From Zarea fungicola (lineage: Eukaryota; Ascomycota; Sordariomycetes; Hypocreales; Cordycipitaceae), in the NCBI GenBank assembly GCA_900169235.1, contig FWCC01000214.1, forward strand, positions 93,898 to 157,897: a DNA stretch of 64,000 nucleotides. Reading direction: 5' to 3'. This document shows positions 1 to 11,512 of the stretch, piece after piece. Below the pieces are notes generated by a model that was given only the letters and a program-made list of their open reading frames with translations, was not told the origin of the DNA and did no database searches. Position 1 is the stretch's first letter, and the number at the start of each line of letters is the position of its first letter. Made by a program: the position numbers and the translations under genes.

Positions 1-312
1 TAGTTACAGGAACAGAAGAACCGGGGTAGCGTGAATCAAGAGGCGGCCAGTCTCGTTGTTAATAAAGGGTCCCTCTACCGCCAGTGTCTCTCCATTACAT
101 TTAATTTCAATTTCAATTTTCATTGCTTTCAATTTCATTCCTTCTCATTAGGCCCTATTTTTAATATTGAAGAGAAAGACGTCGCGATAGGACGGCATCA
201 CTCTTCTGTCGACGAGGGTCTTATAAGTTAGAGTCATACACCGAAAGCGCTCCTAAGTCAAGGGACTCCTAACGAGAGAAAAAAATACAAGAACAGAAAA
301 CAAAAGACGAAG

Positions 313-789
313 ATGGGTTCCGCAATGCGTGATGCCGGCAAGGAACACATTCCCAACTATCCTCGTGGCTGGATCACAATTCGCATTCTCCAATTCATCC
401 TCGCCATCATCACCCTTGGTCTCTGCAGCTACCTCGTCGCCATCAGCAACAGGAACATAATCGGGGCTGGGTTTTATGTGGAAATCTTTACAGTAAGAAC
501 ATGGCTGTTCCAAGCAGACATTCACCTTCCCCTTCGCTGCTCTACATGGAAAAACTAGAGACAGGCAGGCAAGAGGAACAGAAAACCAAGTGCTAACTTG
601 GGGAAACAAGGCCGTCTGCACAATGGTTACCAGCATCTGGCTCATCTCCGCCCACTCTTGCGCCCCGCGTGCCTTCAACTACTGGGCCGTCCTCATTCTT
701 GACATCTACCAGTACCTCCTCTGGCTCGGCGCCTTTGCCGCCTGCGCCATCCTGGCGGCGGGTCTATTTGCTGGCCGTTCTCTTATGAA

Positions 790-821
<32 letters not shown>

Positions 822-1462
822 TTAACAACAACTTCAAGTACCTGGTCCGTCGGTACTACATTGATTGGAACGATGATATTTACAAAGGTGCGCATTTCGA
901 TACCACGACGGCAGCGATTGGTGCTGCGGCTGCCGGTCTAGGTGCTTTGGAATTGTAAGTTCCTTCTTCTTCCTTCCCACGCCCATTCATATGCATTGCA
1001 GCATCTGCCATGAAAGTTCAGCATTCAACAATAAGAAAGTTACTAACCGCCAATGTAATGAAAACCAGCCTCTTCTATTTCATCTGCCTCATCGTCGACT
1101 CCGTCGTCATCCACCGCCACCGCCGCGCCGGCCTGCACAGCCGTCCTGTCCGACACATGGGCAACATCCTCATGGTGCCCCAGCAGCAGACAAGCGCCTA
1201 CGCTGCCGTGCCGCAGCAGGGCGTCCCGTTCACGCAGCAGGAGACGGCCTACCACCCGCAGCAACTGTACAACGCGCCACCTCCGCAGCAGCAAGCCGGG
1301 TACGCTGGCCAGGGATACTATGGCTCGCCCGCGCCACTGATGCCCCAGCATACGGGCACATCGTACCAGAAGAGTGTGTCCCCGGCGCCGACGCAGCCCG
1401 GCGTGGCATATCCTCCTCCACCTCAGCAGCAGCGGCAGCAGCACGACAGCTCGCAATACTAA
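313..1462 (+). CDS. MARVEL-domain integral membrane protein with Gln/Pro/Tyr-rich tail
   Basis: Proposed exons are 313-492, 611-954 and 1069-1462, giving about 305 aa. The first two introns' boundaries (GTAAGA donor at 493, GTAAGT donor at 955, branch sites TGCTAAC and TTACTAAC) join in phase. Residues from about 20 to 45 form one hydrophobic helix after a PRGW.TIRILQF start. Two or three more follow around CTMVTSIWLI, the YWAVLILDIYQYLLWLG segment and the AACAILAAGLFAG segment, which is the four-helix pattern of fungal MARVEL proteins. The helices are followed by a Ser/Asn run, a GAAAAGLGALE segment and, from about residue 200, a cytosolic-looking tail rich in Q, P, Y and A with repeated QQ and PPP. 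MARVEL proteins work at membrane-apposition sites; no specific role can be read here. The first donor is the least certain boundary. Confidence 0.75.
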
Positions 1463-1752
1463 CGAGAGAACAAACCATCGGGCGGGCAAAAAATATTGGG
1501 AGGGATATATGGATTTAGTTTATGTGGCCGGCTCGGCTTCTGGCGTATGGGTGTTGGTTGTTGTATCATGATTAAATTATTGGATATCCTTTTTAGGCGA
1601 GCCAATTCATATGGCTCCATAATTTGACGGACTTGCATGAAATGAAAAGTACTCTGTAAGCTGATAATGCATGTCCTTTTACTCACTGATTTCATTTCAA
1701 ATTTCATCGTATTAGGTATCTACTAACTAAATGACACATCTATGTTTCAGGC

Positions 1753-4282
1753 CTAGCGCAGGCTGAGAGTCGCTCTTTTAATGCAGTTGTTAATGATACC
1801 AGACCATTTTAGACCATTGCTGTAGTCTTTGGCATCGATACTCTCCATCAGTCCAGGATAAACAGCTGCACAAGAGGTTATTAGCATCATACGTAAAACA
1901 AAAACCCGTAGAGCAGAGTAACTCACCACCTGCGTAGCCGGTCCACAGTCCTGGAGCAAAGACTACGTGTTTAAACCAGCTGCGTCCATCCAGGCCGCCC
2001 TCAAACAGGAAATACCGCTCGAGTTCCAAGTACTTGTAGTTGACCGTCAGAATCGTCACGCCGAGGCGGATCTTGCCTACAATGTTCCACCAGGGTAGAC
2101 CGTGATCGAGTACCTCGCGTGCATACTCGGCTTGCTCGTCTAGCTCGGTAGCGGCAATACGGAAGCGTGCAAGAGACAGCCTAATGTTCTTAAGACTAGC
2201 CAGGAAAGCGTCGCCCTGGCCAGTCGCCACGTCGTCGCCAGCCATGGAGGCAGTCAGATTGTTCATGCTGCTCAAGCCGCCGATGCGAGCACGCTCCAGG
2301 AATAGAGTCTCGTCATCAAGGCTCTCAAGGTACGCCGTGTCGTCGTCATCTCTGTTTTCGTACCGGTGGAGCTTGTTTTCGACTTGGTCAAGGTATGTGC
2401 CCAGAGCGTCAACGTACTCAGCGGCCTGGAAAGGTATGACAAGATTCTCGGACAGCTCGGTCATGACGATGCCAAGAAGCTGAGCCATAGTGCGGTGGTA
2501 CTGGAAGCCAGGGTCACCATAGTTGTCCATCCACCAGAAACTGTCGTAGTTGCTGTGGTAGTGGTAGACGGCAGAGTTGTCATTGCCCTTGAAGCCCATG
2601 TCAATGCAGGGTACGCCAGCATGGTCCTGGAAAGCAGTAAAGTCGCTACCGCTACCCATTGTGCTTATGCGGCCATCCCAGACATCATGGATGGTCTGTC
2701 CCTTGACGGTCTGGTTGGGAGAGAGAACAAGTGCAGTGGCGTCGCGGAGAACTTGGTTGAGCAGAGGAGCGGCAGAGGCATGGAATTCGGGACCCGAGGC
2801 GCCACCATCAACATTGACGTAGGCAACATTGGCATCACAAATCCAGGGAAGATATTCCTCCACCCACTCTGTGCTACCGACCAGACCGTACTCCTCACCA
2901 TCCCAGCTGGCAAAGACAATGGTGCGGTGGGGCTTCCAGCCAGCCTTCAATGCAACACCGACACTCCGAATCGCTTCGTTGAGGACGGCAGAGCCACTGT
3001 TGGGATCGCCGGCACCGCCAACAATCCAAGCGTCGCGGTGGTTGCCAATGATGACGACCTCATTGGGCACGGTGCCGTTTACAATGCCAATAACGTCCCA
3101 CTGCGGTGTAGTGACATATTCTTGCTCATTGTACAGGTTGAGTACAACGTTGGCCGGAGAGGGGCCAATATTATACTTGACGCCCTTGCCAGAGAGACCG
3201 AGATTTCTTGTCCACGGTGTGCCAAAGTCGCTGGCTTTGGGTCCATGGCCGTTGAGAGCTTTGAGGATGGGGAGGGCGTCGGCGTAGGAGATGGGGATGG
3301 AGGGGATGGAGGGAATCGCATCATCAGCTGGGGCGCGAGGAGCGCCGGGCTTGGAGGGGTATCCAGGCGTGGTAGGGTCACCGGGACGGATGCTTAGGAA
3401 CTCAACACTGCCGCGCTGAACACTGCTTGGCTGACGGGCAGGACCGTTGGGGTAGGCTTCGTAGCCATTCTCCTCGGTAGCCTCGCCATCATCACCGGGA
3501 TCACTGTAGAGGAGAGCGCCAATCATGCCAAGCTCCTGTGCACGCTTGATTTTGAGGCCGCGGAAGATACCACCGTACTTGGCAATGGCAATCTTGCCCT
3601 TGAGGTCGACGCCGGCTATCAGCAGATCCTCGTAGTCGGCATAGGTACCATAGTTGACGTAGACAAACTGGCCAGTAACGTTGCCGCTTGCCGAGTAGCC
3701 ATGGAACGTCGGGATGCTGTCGGGAGAGCCGCTGGTGGGATCCTCGCCAAGAACATCCTCGACCAAGGACGCCTTGAAAGTGACATCCCAGCGGTCAGAG
3801 CCCTTGCTCTTTTGCAGCAGGGACAGGCTGTGGTCGACGGGGTAGTTGGTGTACACGTCGTAGGCGGCAATGGACGAGGGAACGCCCCAAGACTGCCACT
3901 TCTGTCGTGTCCAGTCGGCCTGCGAAAAGTTCTTGCCGGCAAGATGGGCGCCGGAAGTATAGTACTGGCTCCATTCTCTTGCCTTTTCTGCGCTCGGTGT
4001 CTCGAGTAAAATGGCCCTGAGCTCGTCGTGCGTCAAGGACTTGCCGTCGCGATCAGTACCTGAGTAGCGACCATTGTGGGTGCGGTGGTAGTGGTAGGGC
4101 CAGACGAAGAAGGCCTGGAAGAAGAAGGAAAAGAGGCCCCATAGGGCGATGCATGTGGTTGCGATGAGGAAGAATCGTCGGCAGGTTCGGTTTTCTCGTT
4201 TGCGACGCTGCTCGGCGAGCGCAGCGGCGCGGGATGTGCGAATGAGCGGCGTGGACTCGTTGTATGAAGAGTATCCAGCCAT
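1753..4282 (-). CDS. M28B zinc metallopeptidase, glutamate carboxypeptidase II / transferrin-receptor-like
   Basis: Exons on the minus strand are 4282-1927 and 1865-1753 (GTGAGT donor at 1926, TGCAG acceptor), giving 822 aa. Layout: a short basic cytosolic N-terminus, one signal-anchor helix at about residues 37-60 (type II topology), a PA insert around 190-300, the M28 peptidase domain around 390-620, and a C-terminal helical dimerisation domain. The co-catalytic zinc set of the family looks complete: the HRDAW motif (His ~415), Asp in GDPNSGSA (~426), the Glu pair in WDGEEYG (~463-464), Asp in NVDGG (~492) and His in YHYHSNYDS. It is therefore probably an active carboxypeptidase of the vacuolar or cell-surface type. 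Without the short last exon the frame would run on to a different tail ending near 1790; the spliced tail (YPGLMESIDAKDY...) fits the family better. The gene is convergent with the MARVEL gene. Confidence 0.9.
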
Positions 4283-4331
4283 TTTGTCAGGTGGCGCCGG
4301 GGACCGAAGCGGCGATGCTATGAACCTGTAA

Positions 4332-7135
4332 CCAAGTTAATGGCAGATTTCTTTGTACGTGGATAAAAGGAGCGGTTCGGTCCGCGGGAGTCAGCAGCGG
4401 TGCGCTTCCTGTTTGTATAGTAGGAGCAGTATCGCAAAGTGCCTGATTCTTGGTGTTGTGTGCTGCAAAGCCGCGTGGCACGGTGCTGGAGGTGCGATTT
4501 TGGTGTGTCAAGTCTCGGCTGCTGCACCCAGCCTGCAGTGAGTCGCACTTGCCACCCAAGCAGCAAGGCGCCTAGGAATGCCAAATGCTTCCTGCCAGCG
4601 GGCGGAGGGGGAGGGGCGGAGGGGCTGGTGGAGTGCTCGTTAATTGAACTTACTTCTTGGGCATGATAATTGAGGTGCTGCATCGACATGCACAAAAGAG
4701 GGGGGGGGAAAGGGCAGAACAAGAAATAAACTCAAAGGAAGCCAGGATTTCATCAGGATCATCTCATCCGTATGTATACTAATTTCAAACTTGAATAACC
4801 AAGTACAGTAGACATACTACATCAACTAGGGTAACCTACGCTTGCATGGCCTGCAATGGCGTAATGGTGTGTGCCACTGTTTCGGCCCAGCAGGGTACGC
4901 CTTCCGAGCGACTGCAGCTCCAGGTATTTCCGCCGCCCACTTACACCGAAAAGGTACAAGTCGAGCTCCGAAACCATCTCCACTCTGCGGCAGGTTCTCC
5001 GAGACTCGGGCCGGACAAATGACAAGCCGCCGGATGCCAGAAAAAAGAGTAAGCAACGGGCTGAAGACGCATTTGCATCGTCGGGACAATAATAAGCATG
5101 CATAAATGCTCGCCGATGATGTGAGGTGCTAGCAGTAGATACAAGTATGCTTCATGCACAGCCCGTGTGAGTTCGGTCCGGTACTGGTTTGCCAGGCTTA
5201 TATCAGGCTGTAACGCATAAGTCTGGGAATAGAAATGCCATCAGTGACGAAGTACGGTAGTCCTAATACAGCGCAGAATAGTTATAGTTCAAGTGCATAT
5301 TGGCACCATCTTCCAAAAAAGGAAATGTACTGCAAATGGGCCTCCTGGTGTCTCTCTACTTGTCACTTGGAGTAGCCGACATGGAGAGAGGCTGCACCCA
5401 ACAGGCCGAATCATAAAACCATTTGAGTAGCCTGGGATGCTTGGCGTTGTCCTTAATCCCGGCACACTGATCACACGACTGAAACATGCCTAGAACGGGG
5501 TACAGTATTACAAACCAGACACCTTGGGTACATAAAGCGCATTTTTTTCTGCTTTCGTTATCTCTCAAAGCGTTGCTACTAGCCGCCGTTAAGCCGCCGT
5601 CTATCCTTATCGGCTGTCGCCCTGGCCGGCGTATTATCAGCCACATGATTACATTACATATATGCAATAGCGCCGTTTGGTTCAAAAGAAACACAATGAT
5701 CAACCAAAGTGATTGGCAGCTAAACATGCCAAGGGTTTTATTTTAGCCTTGTCGGCCCGTGTCCGGAATATCGATTCATGCCCGCTGCCAGTAATATGTA
5801 CCACCAGGCATATCGGGCACTTACAGCTCTGGACTGGACTGCAGCCGCAGCGCCTTGGCAGCCAAGTCTGAGACATGTGCCACGCCGCTGAAAAGCCTCC
5901 GTGCATGTCTCGAAATTACTAGTAAGAAAGACTACAATGGTATTTAACAAGGAGTATTTCTTGGTTGAAATTTCTGTGCAGGGCGATCAGCCATGGCGGG
6001 ACAGTAAAGCCCATCTTCTTTTGCAGACGGAATAAAAGGGACCGGGGGCAGTCTAGAATGTTAGTTCCCGCGGTAAAATATTCCGTACATGAACTTCTTC
6101 ACCGGTTCGACTACTCACCGGACTCCTTTCCTCAGGCACCTCGACGCTCACTTTGCTTATGGCCACTACAGCTGCCCCCAGAATTATACTTGTTAAAATT
6201 ATTAAAAGACTCAGCAGCTACGGAGCACATTCGTAAATCTGTTACACGACACTGGCGGCACGTAGATGTTGCAGGGGGCGTCTTCCAGTTTCAACAGGAG
6301 CCGACTACTGCATGTGTCGCGCCTGATAGTAGATGCTACCGCATAGTTGTGTCTTGGATTTTATCTGCAATCTTGGCAATACACCATGTAGTGCAACCCG
6401 TCAACTGCAGCTTCATTCCACCCGTCACATATTTCCAGCTTTGAATCATCATCCCGTCATCGGCGCCGACGGTGGCGTGCACTCAACACCACTCGGCAGT
6501 GCTTAAAGCCGCTAAAAGGGGGAAGCGCTGTGTCACCGGGCCAGCCACTGGCCCTAGGGGAACAGGGGATTGAGAGACCGCTGGTGGAGGCCGCTATAAA
6601 CAGCATCGCTAAGTTGCCAGTGGTTTGCCTGCCGCCAGAGATCCTTGGTTGACAGTAAACAGGTAAAATTGCAATGCGGTTTATAGTGGGCTTAACGCCT
6701 GCAGGTGACACCCCAGTCCCCAACATCGGCCCGCTAACTCGCTGCCATGTCTAGGTAAGTAGGTACTAACTCAAGGAGTTGTGAGTGAGTGGCGCCAAAG
6801 GCCAGCCAAGGTCAGCCTCTGTGGCAGTTGCCCGTGTCCCGTATTCCTTAAAGCCGTTTGGGATGCACCCTCTCGATCTTCACCTTGCAAAGTTCTCATT
6901 TGCCCCAGGCTCAGTCCTGCTTTCCTTTTCGCTTCGTTGCTAATCGACACCAGAGCTCGACACCTTTTTTTCTGGGTACTACCATGGCATACATCTTTCC
7001 CTGCACTTCCTTACTTTAAATCAGCACCCGCCAGCAACCTCCGTATCTTGTTACTGGTGCTGCCTCGACAAGGACTAACGCACACATCCTGTTTAAAACT
7101 GCGTCTACGCCGTTTTCTACTCCAAATCACCAGTC
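4332..7135. other. Intergenic region, no gene recognised
   Basis: This 2.8-kb stretch separates the divergent M28B (-) and MFS (+) genes. It has only short overlapping frames, the longest about 159 codons at 5965-6444, without introns, domains or a fungal start context. The end next to 7136 is pyrimidine-rich like a 5' leader. A run of nine G at about 4700-4708 is the only simple-sequence feature noted. Confidence 0.6.
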
Positions 7136-9300
7136 ATGGTTAAAGACGCCAAGACTGGGCCTAAGCTGCCCGTCAAGCAGCTGGCTATCCTTGGTACGTG
7201 AAACCCATCTCCTTGCAGATCGACAACTCACGGCGTAATCTGTTCGGTGCTGTTCAGGACAAACTACAAGGCACGGCATGACTACCGCATATAGGACAGC
7301 GCTGCTCACTGTATATCATATATTCTCTCTTGTCATTTATTGGAATTCCCATTTAATTTTTTTTTTGGTTCTTGTTGCGTATTTCTCTTCACCATCACCA
7401 ATCATATGTCCTCGCCCACCACTCAAACTAGTCTCTCAGTAGCCCGACTTCTGATCTTCCGCTGACATTCCCTCGCAGCCGTTGTTAGATTTGCAGAGCC
7501 CCTTGCCTACACCTCTGTGACACCATATCTTCCTGAGATGATTCGTGATTTTGGTGTAGATGAAGATGACGTTGGGAAATGGGCTGGCCTTACCTCGGCC
7601 TCCTTCTCCCTCGCCCAGAGCATTACCGCCGTCCCTTGGGGACGTGCTGCTGACCGCTATGGCCGCAAACCCGCTCTAGTTGTCGGTCTGTTGAGTACCA
7701 TGACATGTTTCATCATTTGGGGCATGTCTACCAGCCTCACCATGGCCATTGTCGTTCGTGCCATTCAAGGCGGTGGCAACGGAAATGGTACGTACGCCCA
7801 AGATCCACCCCCAAGTTTACAGAATGCCACAGTGGGCTAACATTATTTTACCATTAGTTGGTATCATTCGAACCATGGTGGCTGAAATGGTCCCCCAAAA
7901 GGAACTGCAGCCCCGTGCCTTTTCCATCATGCCTCTCGTCTGGTCTCTCGGCTCTGTGGTTGGCCCTGCCTTTGGTGGTTTCTTTGCCAAGCCTGCTGAG
8001 CAATATCCTGATACTTTTGGCCGGTTTGAATTCTTCAAAAAGTTCCCTTATGCGCTGCCCAACTTGCTAGCCACCGTCTTCTTCCTCATCTCTGCCTGCA
8101 GTGCAATCTTTTTCCTCAAAGTGAGTATCCTGATGACCGGCCGGAAGCACCCCCACTACAACATCTGTCTACAGATCTGCTAATCCCATTCGTCTAGGAA
8201 ACACTTGCTACGAAGAAAGATCGGAGTGATTGGGGTCTCTTGGTTGGCCGGCGTCTGACGCGCGCCTTTCGACGGAAGCCCAAGAACGCGGATCGCCGTC
8301 GCCCATCCTTTGTCGATGGCGAGGCTACCGCGCCACTTGTGCCTTCAAAGGTAATTCCACGAGATGGCAAGGCACAAGGGCCAGTCGCCATGAAAGAAGT
8401 CTTTTCGTACCAAACTGTGGTCGCGCTTATGGCATACTCATTTTTGGCTTTCCACTCGGTCGCATACGATCAAAACATTGCCGTCTTTCTGAGCTTTCCC
8501 GTCATTCCTCGCACACCTGAGAATTATCAGCCGCCCATCTATTTCACTGGCGGTTTCGGCCTCGACCCCGGCAAGATTGGCACCATTTTTACGATTTACG
8601 GCGTCAGCAGCGCCGTCATCCAGTTTATCCTCTACCCTGTCCTCGTTGACCGCTTTGGTGTTCTTCGTACCTTTCACTTTTGCTGCAAGTTCTTGCCCTC
8701 TCATTCAGCCCCTTTAGAACACCTACTGACCATCGGATAGCTATTTTCCTGCCCATAATATACTTCCTAACTCCATTCGCCTCACTGTTCCCTTCCGCAC
8801 AGGGGCGCTTCATCGCCATCATCATCATCATGATCCTCAAGGCCTTTTGCATCATCATCGCCTTTCCATCAACTACTATCCTCCTCACCAACTCGTGTAC
8901 CTCGCTCCGCATTCTCAGCACCCTCAATGGCTTCGCCACAATGTTCAGTGCTCTCTGCCGTGCCATGGGCCCTGCCTCCACCGGTCTCGTCTTTACTTGG
9001 GGCGCCAAGAATGGCTACATTTGCAGTGCGTATTTCTACCTCGGTATCGTTGCCATACTTGGTGCAGTTCCCGGCTTCATGATTATCGAGGGCGATGGGC
9101 CAACATCAGGCCAAAATGCAGCGGCAGATAGCGGCGACTCAGACGATGGTACTTTGCGTGACAGTGGCGTACTGTTACCAAATGAGTCGGCGGTAGGGGG
9201 CTCCGACGATGAGGATGAGGAGGGTGAGTCCCAGCCTTTGCTTGGCGGCAAACAGAGAAAGGGAAGCGGTACCAAGTATAATGCTATTACGAGGCGGTAA
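7136..9300 (+). CDS. Major facilitator superfamily transporter (DHA1 / zinc-induced-facilitator-like)
   Basis: Exons are 7136-7193, 7479-7787, 7858-8120, 8198-8684 and 8741-9300, giving 558 aa. The early sequence VVRFAEPLAYTSVTPYLPEM and the loop motif GRAADRYGRKP between helices 2 and 3 (MFS motif A) identify the superfamily. The overall pattern matches the fungal family containing yeast YCR023C and the plant ZIFL proteins. A charged central loop after helix 6 (KKDRSDWG..., then an Arg-rich stretch) separates two six-helix halves. The acidic C-terminal tail ends with a QPLLGG motif, like vacuolar-sorting dileucine tails. The fourth intron (8685-8740) starts with GCAAGT and ends in AG; it is the only choice I found that restores the conserved CSIFLPIIYFLTPF segment in phase. 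The substrate is not readable. The gene is convergent with the SprT-like gene. Confidence 0.88.
8685..8740 (+). other. GC-AG intron of the MFS transporter gene
   Basis: The 56-nt intron begins GCAAGT, has CTACTGAC as a branch site, and ends GGATAG. The exon before it ends in phase 1, which this acceptor requires. Nearby GT dinucleotides (for example at 8668) give the wrong phase. GC-AG introns with GCAAGT donors are the commonest non-GT class in fungi. Confidence 0.8.
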
Positions 9301-9853
9301 GTGCACACTTGTTGAAATATGCTTTTTTGATAAGAGACCCAATATTTGCCTGGACATCTTGGTATGAGTTGGAATCTATGGAAATTGTCGCATTTATTTT
9401 GCTGGGGTCTGTTCTTGTCCGCTATATCTGCATGTACAGGCGTTTGTTACATTTACATGGATGGGCAGAGCTCGGTGGAGTTACGCAAAAATGGGTGGAA
9501 GTCAGGCTGATGACATTTGAGATGGAACATACGCATTTAATGACTGCATTATTTAGTCCCGACGTTATAGCTTGGACAGTTTGTGTTCCTAAAGGATTAT
9601 CTAGTAGCTAATAAGAAATGAGTTTAATATATAGAATATAAAATAATTTTTGGGGAAATACATGAGAGTGACTTCATATCTCGTACTGTCATTTTCAAAA
9701 GCTGCACAATTTTTTGGGGAATAGTAGAAGGGGTGAAAGGAAGAAAGCCAGGCAAAGGAAAGAAAAGAAAACGCCAAAGAAATGCTCGCTCGATTTCTCC
9801 GTGTCCATAACTGTGAAGTTAAAAAACAACAAACCCCGAACAAAAAAAAAATT
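9301..9853. other. Convergent 3' intergenic region
   Basis: The 3' ends of the MFS (+) and SprT-like (-) genes face each other here. The sequence is AT-rich with a run of A at about 9842-9850. I see nothing else. Confidence 0.6.
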
Positions 9854-11512
9854 CTAGTACTGCGCTGCCCCCATAAGCGGGCCGTCCCGCGCGGCGAAAC
9901 CTTCTCTCTCGTACCACTGCCAGGCGCCGTCGTCTGGATGGCGATATTGCTGCGGCGGTGGGTACACGGGCTCATTCAGATACAAGCCGTCACCAGTTGC
10001 AGAGCCAGACACGGAAGCAGACGTGGAGCCACGGGGCGGCCACACATTGCGCTCATCGTCTAGTTGCCATGCCGGAATCACGACTCCTTTCTGTTGCTGC
10101 TGCTGCTGTTGTTGTTGTACATGGTCTAGGTGGTGGCCGCCACCTCCAGTCTGCTGCTGCTGCTGCGGCGGCGGCGGTTGTTGCTGGGAGGCAGGCATCA
10201 TCTGCCTATACCGCAAGCACGGCGTCGCAGGCACCGACGAAGACCCGCTGCCATCCTCGAAATACTGCAAATCCGCCTCCATGTCGCTCAAGCGCAAATA
10301 CTCCTTGCCGACCCACGCATCAATCACCTCGGCAATCTGCCGAAATCCAGGCGTGTGGCCACCCTGCCGGCCGGCTTTCCGGCCGCACGTCACAAACAGA
10401 AAGCTGTGAATCATTTCATGCAAAAAGGTGGACAACAGCAGGCGGCGATTGTACCGCGTGTCACGCAGGACGGGGGAGGAGAGGACAATGAGCGTCTCCC
10501 AGCCGCCGAGGCGGGCGCTGCGGCGGAGCGCGGTGGTGCCGACGACGGCGCTGTGGTACTGGGCGCTGCCCGGATGGCTCCAGTCCCACGCGACACGGCG
10601 TGCGAGGCGGTTGGCGAAGAAGAGCTCGTTGGCGGCTGAGAAGACACTGCGGAGGGCCTCGTTGTCGAGTGGGAATGCAGCGGAGGCGGCGGTTGCGGCT
10701 GCGTTGGTAGTGCGGGGGCTGGCATCTCGGTGGTGCGAGTTGTGGCGGTGGTGGTCCTGTGAAGATGATGCGACGACGACCGGCCTTCTTCGTCTGCTTC
10801 GGCTGCGGGAGCCTGACTGCTGCCGTCGGTCGCCTTTGGGGTTGATGAGAGCGCGGAGGATGCGCCCGTGCTGCGAGTCCGGGCAGCGCCGGTGGAAGCT
10901 GGCAACATGGTCGCGGACGAGCTGTGCGGCGGCAAGGTCGTCAAGAAATGGCCCGCCTTCCCCATTCTCATCCTCATCATCGTGATGCTGGTCATGAGCG
11001 GCGTGGTCAGAGATGGCGTGGCCAGACTCGGTGCGCTCAACTGGTGGTGGGCGCGGTGGCGGCGGTAGCTCGGCATTTGTGAAGCTGCTGTTGATGCTGC
11101 TACCATTGGATGCCGATGTCATTTGAATATCGTCGTCGACGGTGGCGATGGAAAATGAGGCGCATGGATCATCTGGTGGAGGGCTGTCCGGATGCTGCTC
11201 GCGAATGACTAGGAAAGCGAGGTTCTTGATATGAATAGAGGGCGCCCCCGGAGCGGAGGGCCTTGTGCTGTTGTAGCTGTCTGTCGTGGCATTGTAGAGT
11301 TGGGAATCGTAGTTGTATTGGTGTGCGCTTTGATGATGATGGGACGGCTGGTGGTGCTGATTAAACGGCGACTGGAACGCCTTGCTGCTGTGGTCGTCGG
11401 AATGGTGATAGTGGTGATGCTGGTGGTACTGGTGGTGATTCCATAGCTTCTGGGCGTCGCCATTGTCATCGAGCGGGCCACTGGCGCCTCCACCAAGAAC
11501 CCAAAAGGCCAT
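9854..11512 (-). CDS. SprT-like zinc-metalloprotease-fold protein with His- and Gln-rich flanks
   Basis: A single exon gives 552 aa. The SprT-like core lies at about residues 285-400 (LRSVFSAANELFFANRL... then a beta segment ETLIVLSSPVL). It carries an HEMIH zinc motif at about 365-369 followed by CGRK and HTPGF, where a third ligand is expected. Such domains occur in the DNA-protein crosslink protease Spartan/Wss1 relatives and in fungal SprT proteins of unknown role. The first 80 residues are extremely His-rich (HHQYHQHHHYHHSDDH), residues ~230-265 are Arg/Ser/His-rich, and the C-terminal 130 residues contain poly-Q runs and PPPQQ. The second half lacks an obvious SHP box or PIP box for p97 or PCNA binding. 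The start used is the first in-frame ATG; the SprT core is safe, but the low-complexity N-terminus is less so. Confidence 0.82.
   Translation of the reverse strand: MAFWVLGGGASGPLDDNGDAQKLWNHHQYHQHHHYHHSDDHSSKAFQSPFNQHHQPSHHHQSAHQYNYDSQLYNATTDSYNSTRPSAPGAPSIHIKNLAFLVIREQHPDSPPPDDPCASFSIATVDDDIQMTSASNGSSINSSFTNAELPPPPRPPPVERTESGHAISDHAAHDQHHDDEDENGEGGPFLDDLAAAQLVRDHVASFHRRCPDSQHGRILRALINPKGDRRQQSGSRSRSRRRRPVVVASSSQDHHRHNSHHRDASPRTTNAAATAASAAFPLDNEALRSVFSAANELFFANRLARRVAWDWSHPGSAQYHSAVVGTTALRRSARLGGWETLIVLSSPVLRDTRYNRRLLLSTFLHEMIHSFLFVTCGRKAGRQGGHTPGFRQIAEVIDAWVGKEYLRLSDMEADLQYFEDGSGSSSVPATPCLRYRQMMPASQQQPPPPQQQQQTGGGGHHLDHVQQQQQQQQQKGVVIPAWQLDDERNVWPPRGSTSASVSGSATGDGLYLNEPVYPPPQQYRHPDDGAWQWYEREGFAARDGPLMGAAQY

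Noticed and set aside
2366..3397. 343-codon frame antisense to the M28B peptidase
   Set aside because: Shadow of the peptidase coding sequence; no independent support.
5965..6444. 159-codon plus-strand frame in the 4.3-7.1 kb gap
   Set aside because: Its composition is unstructured, with no domain, splice signals or conserved motif.
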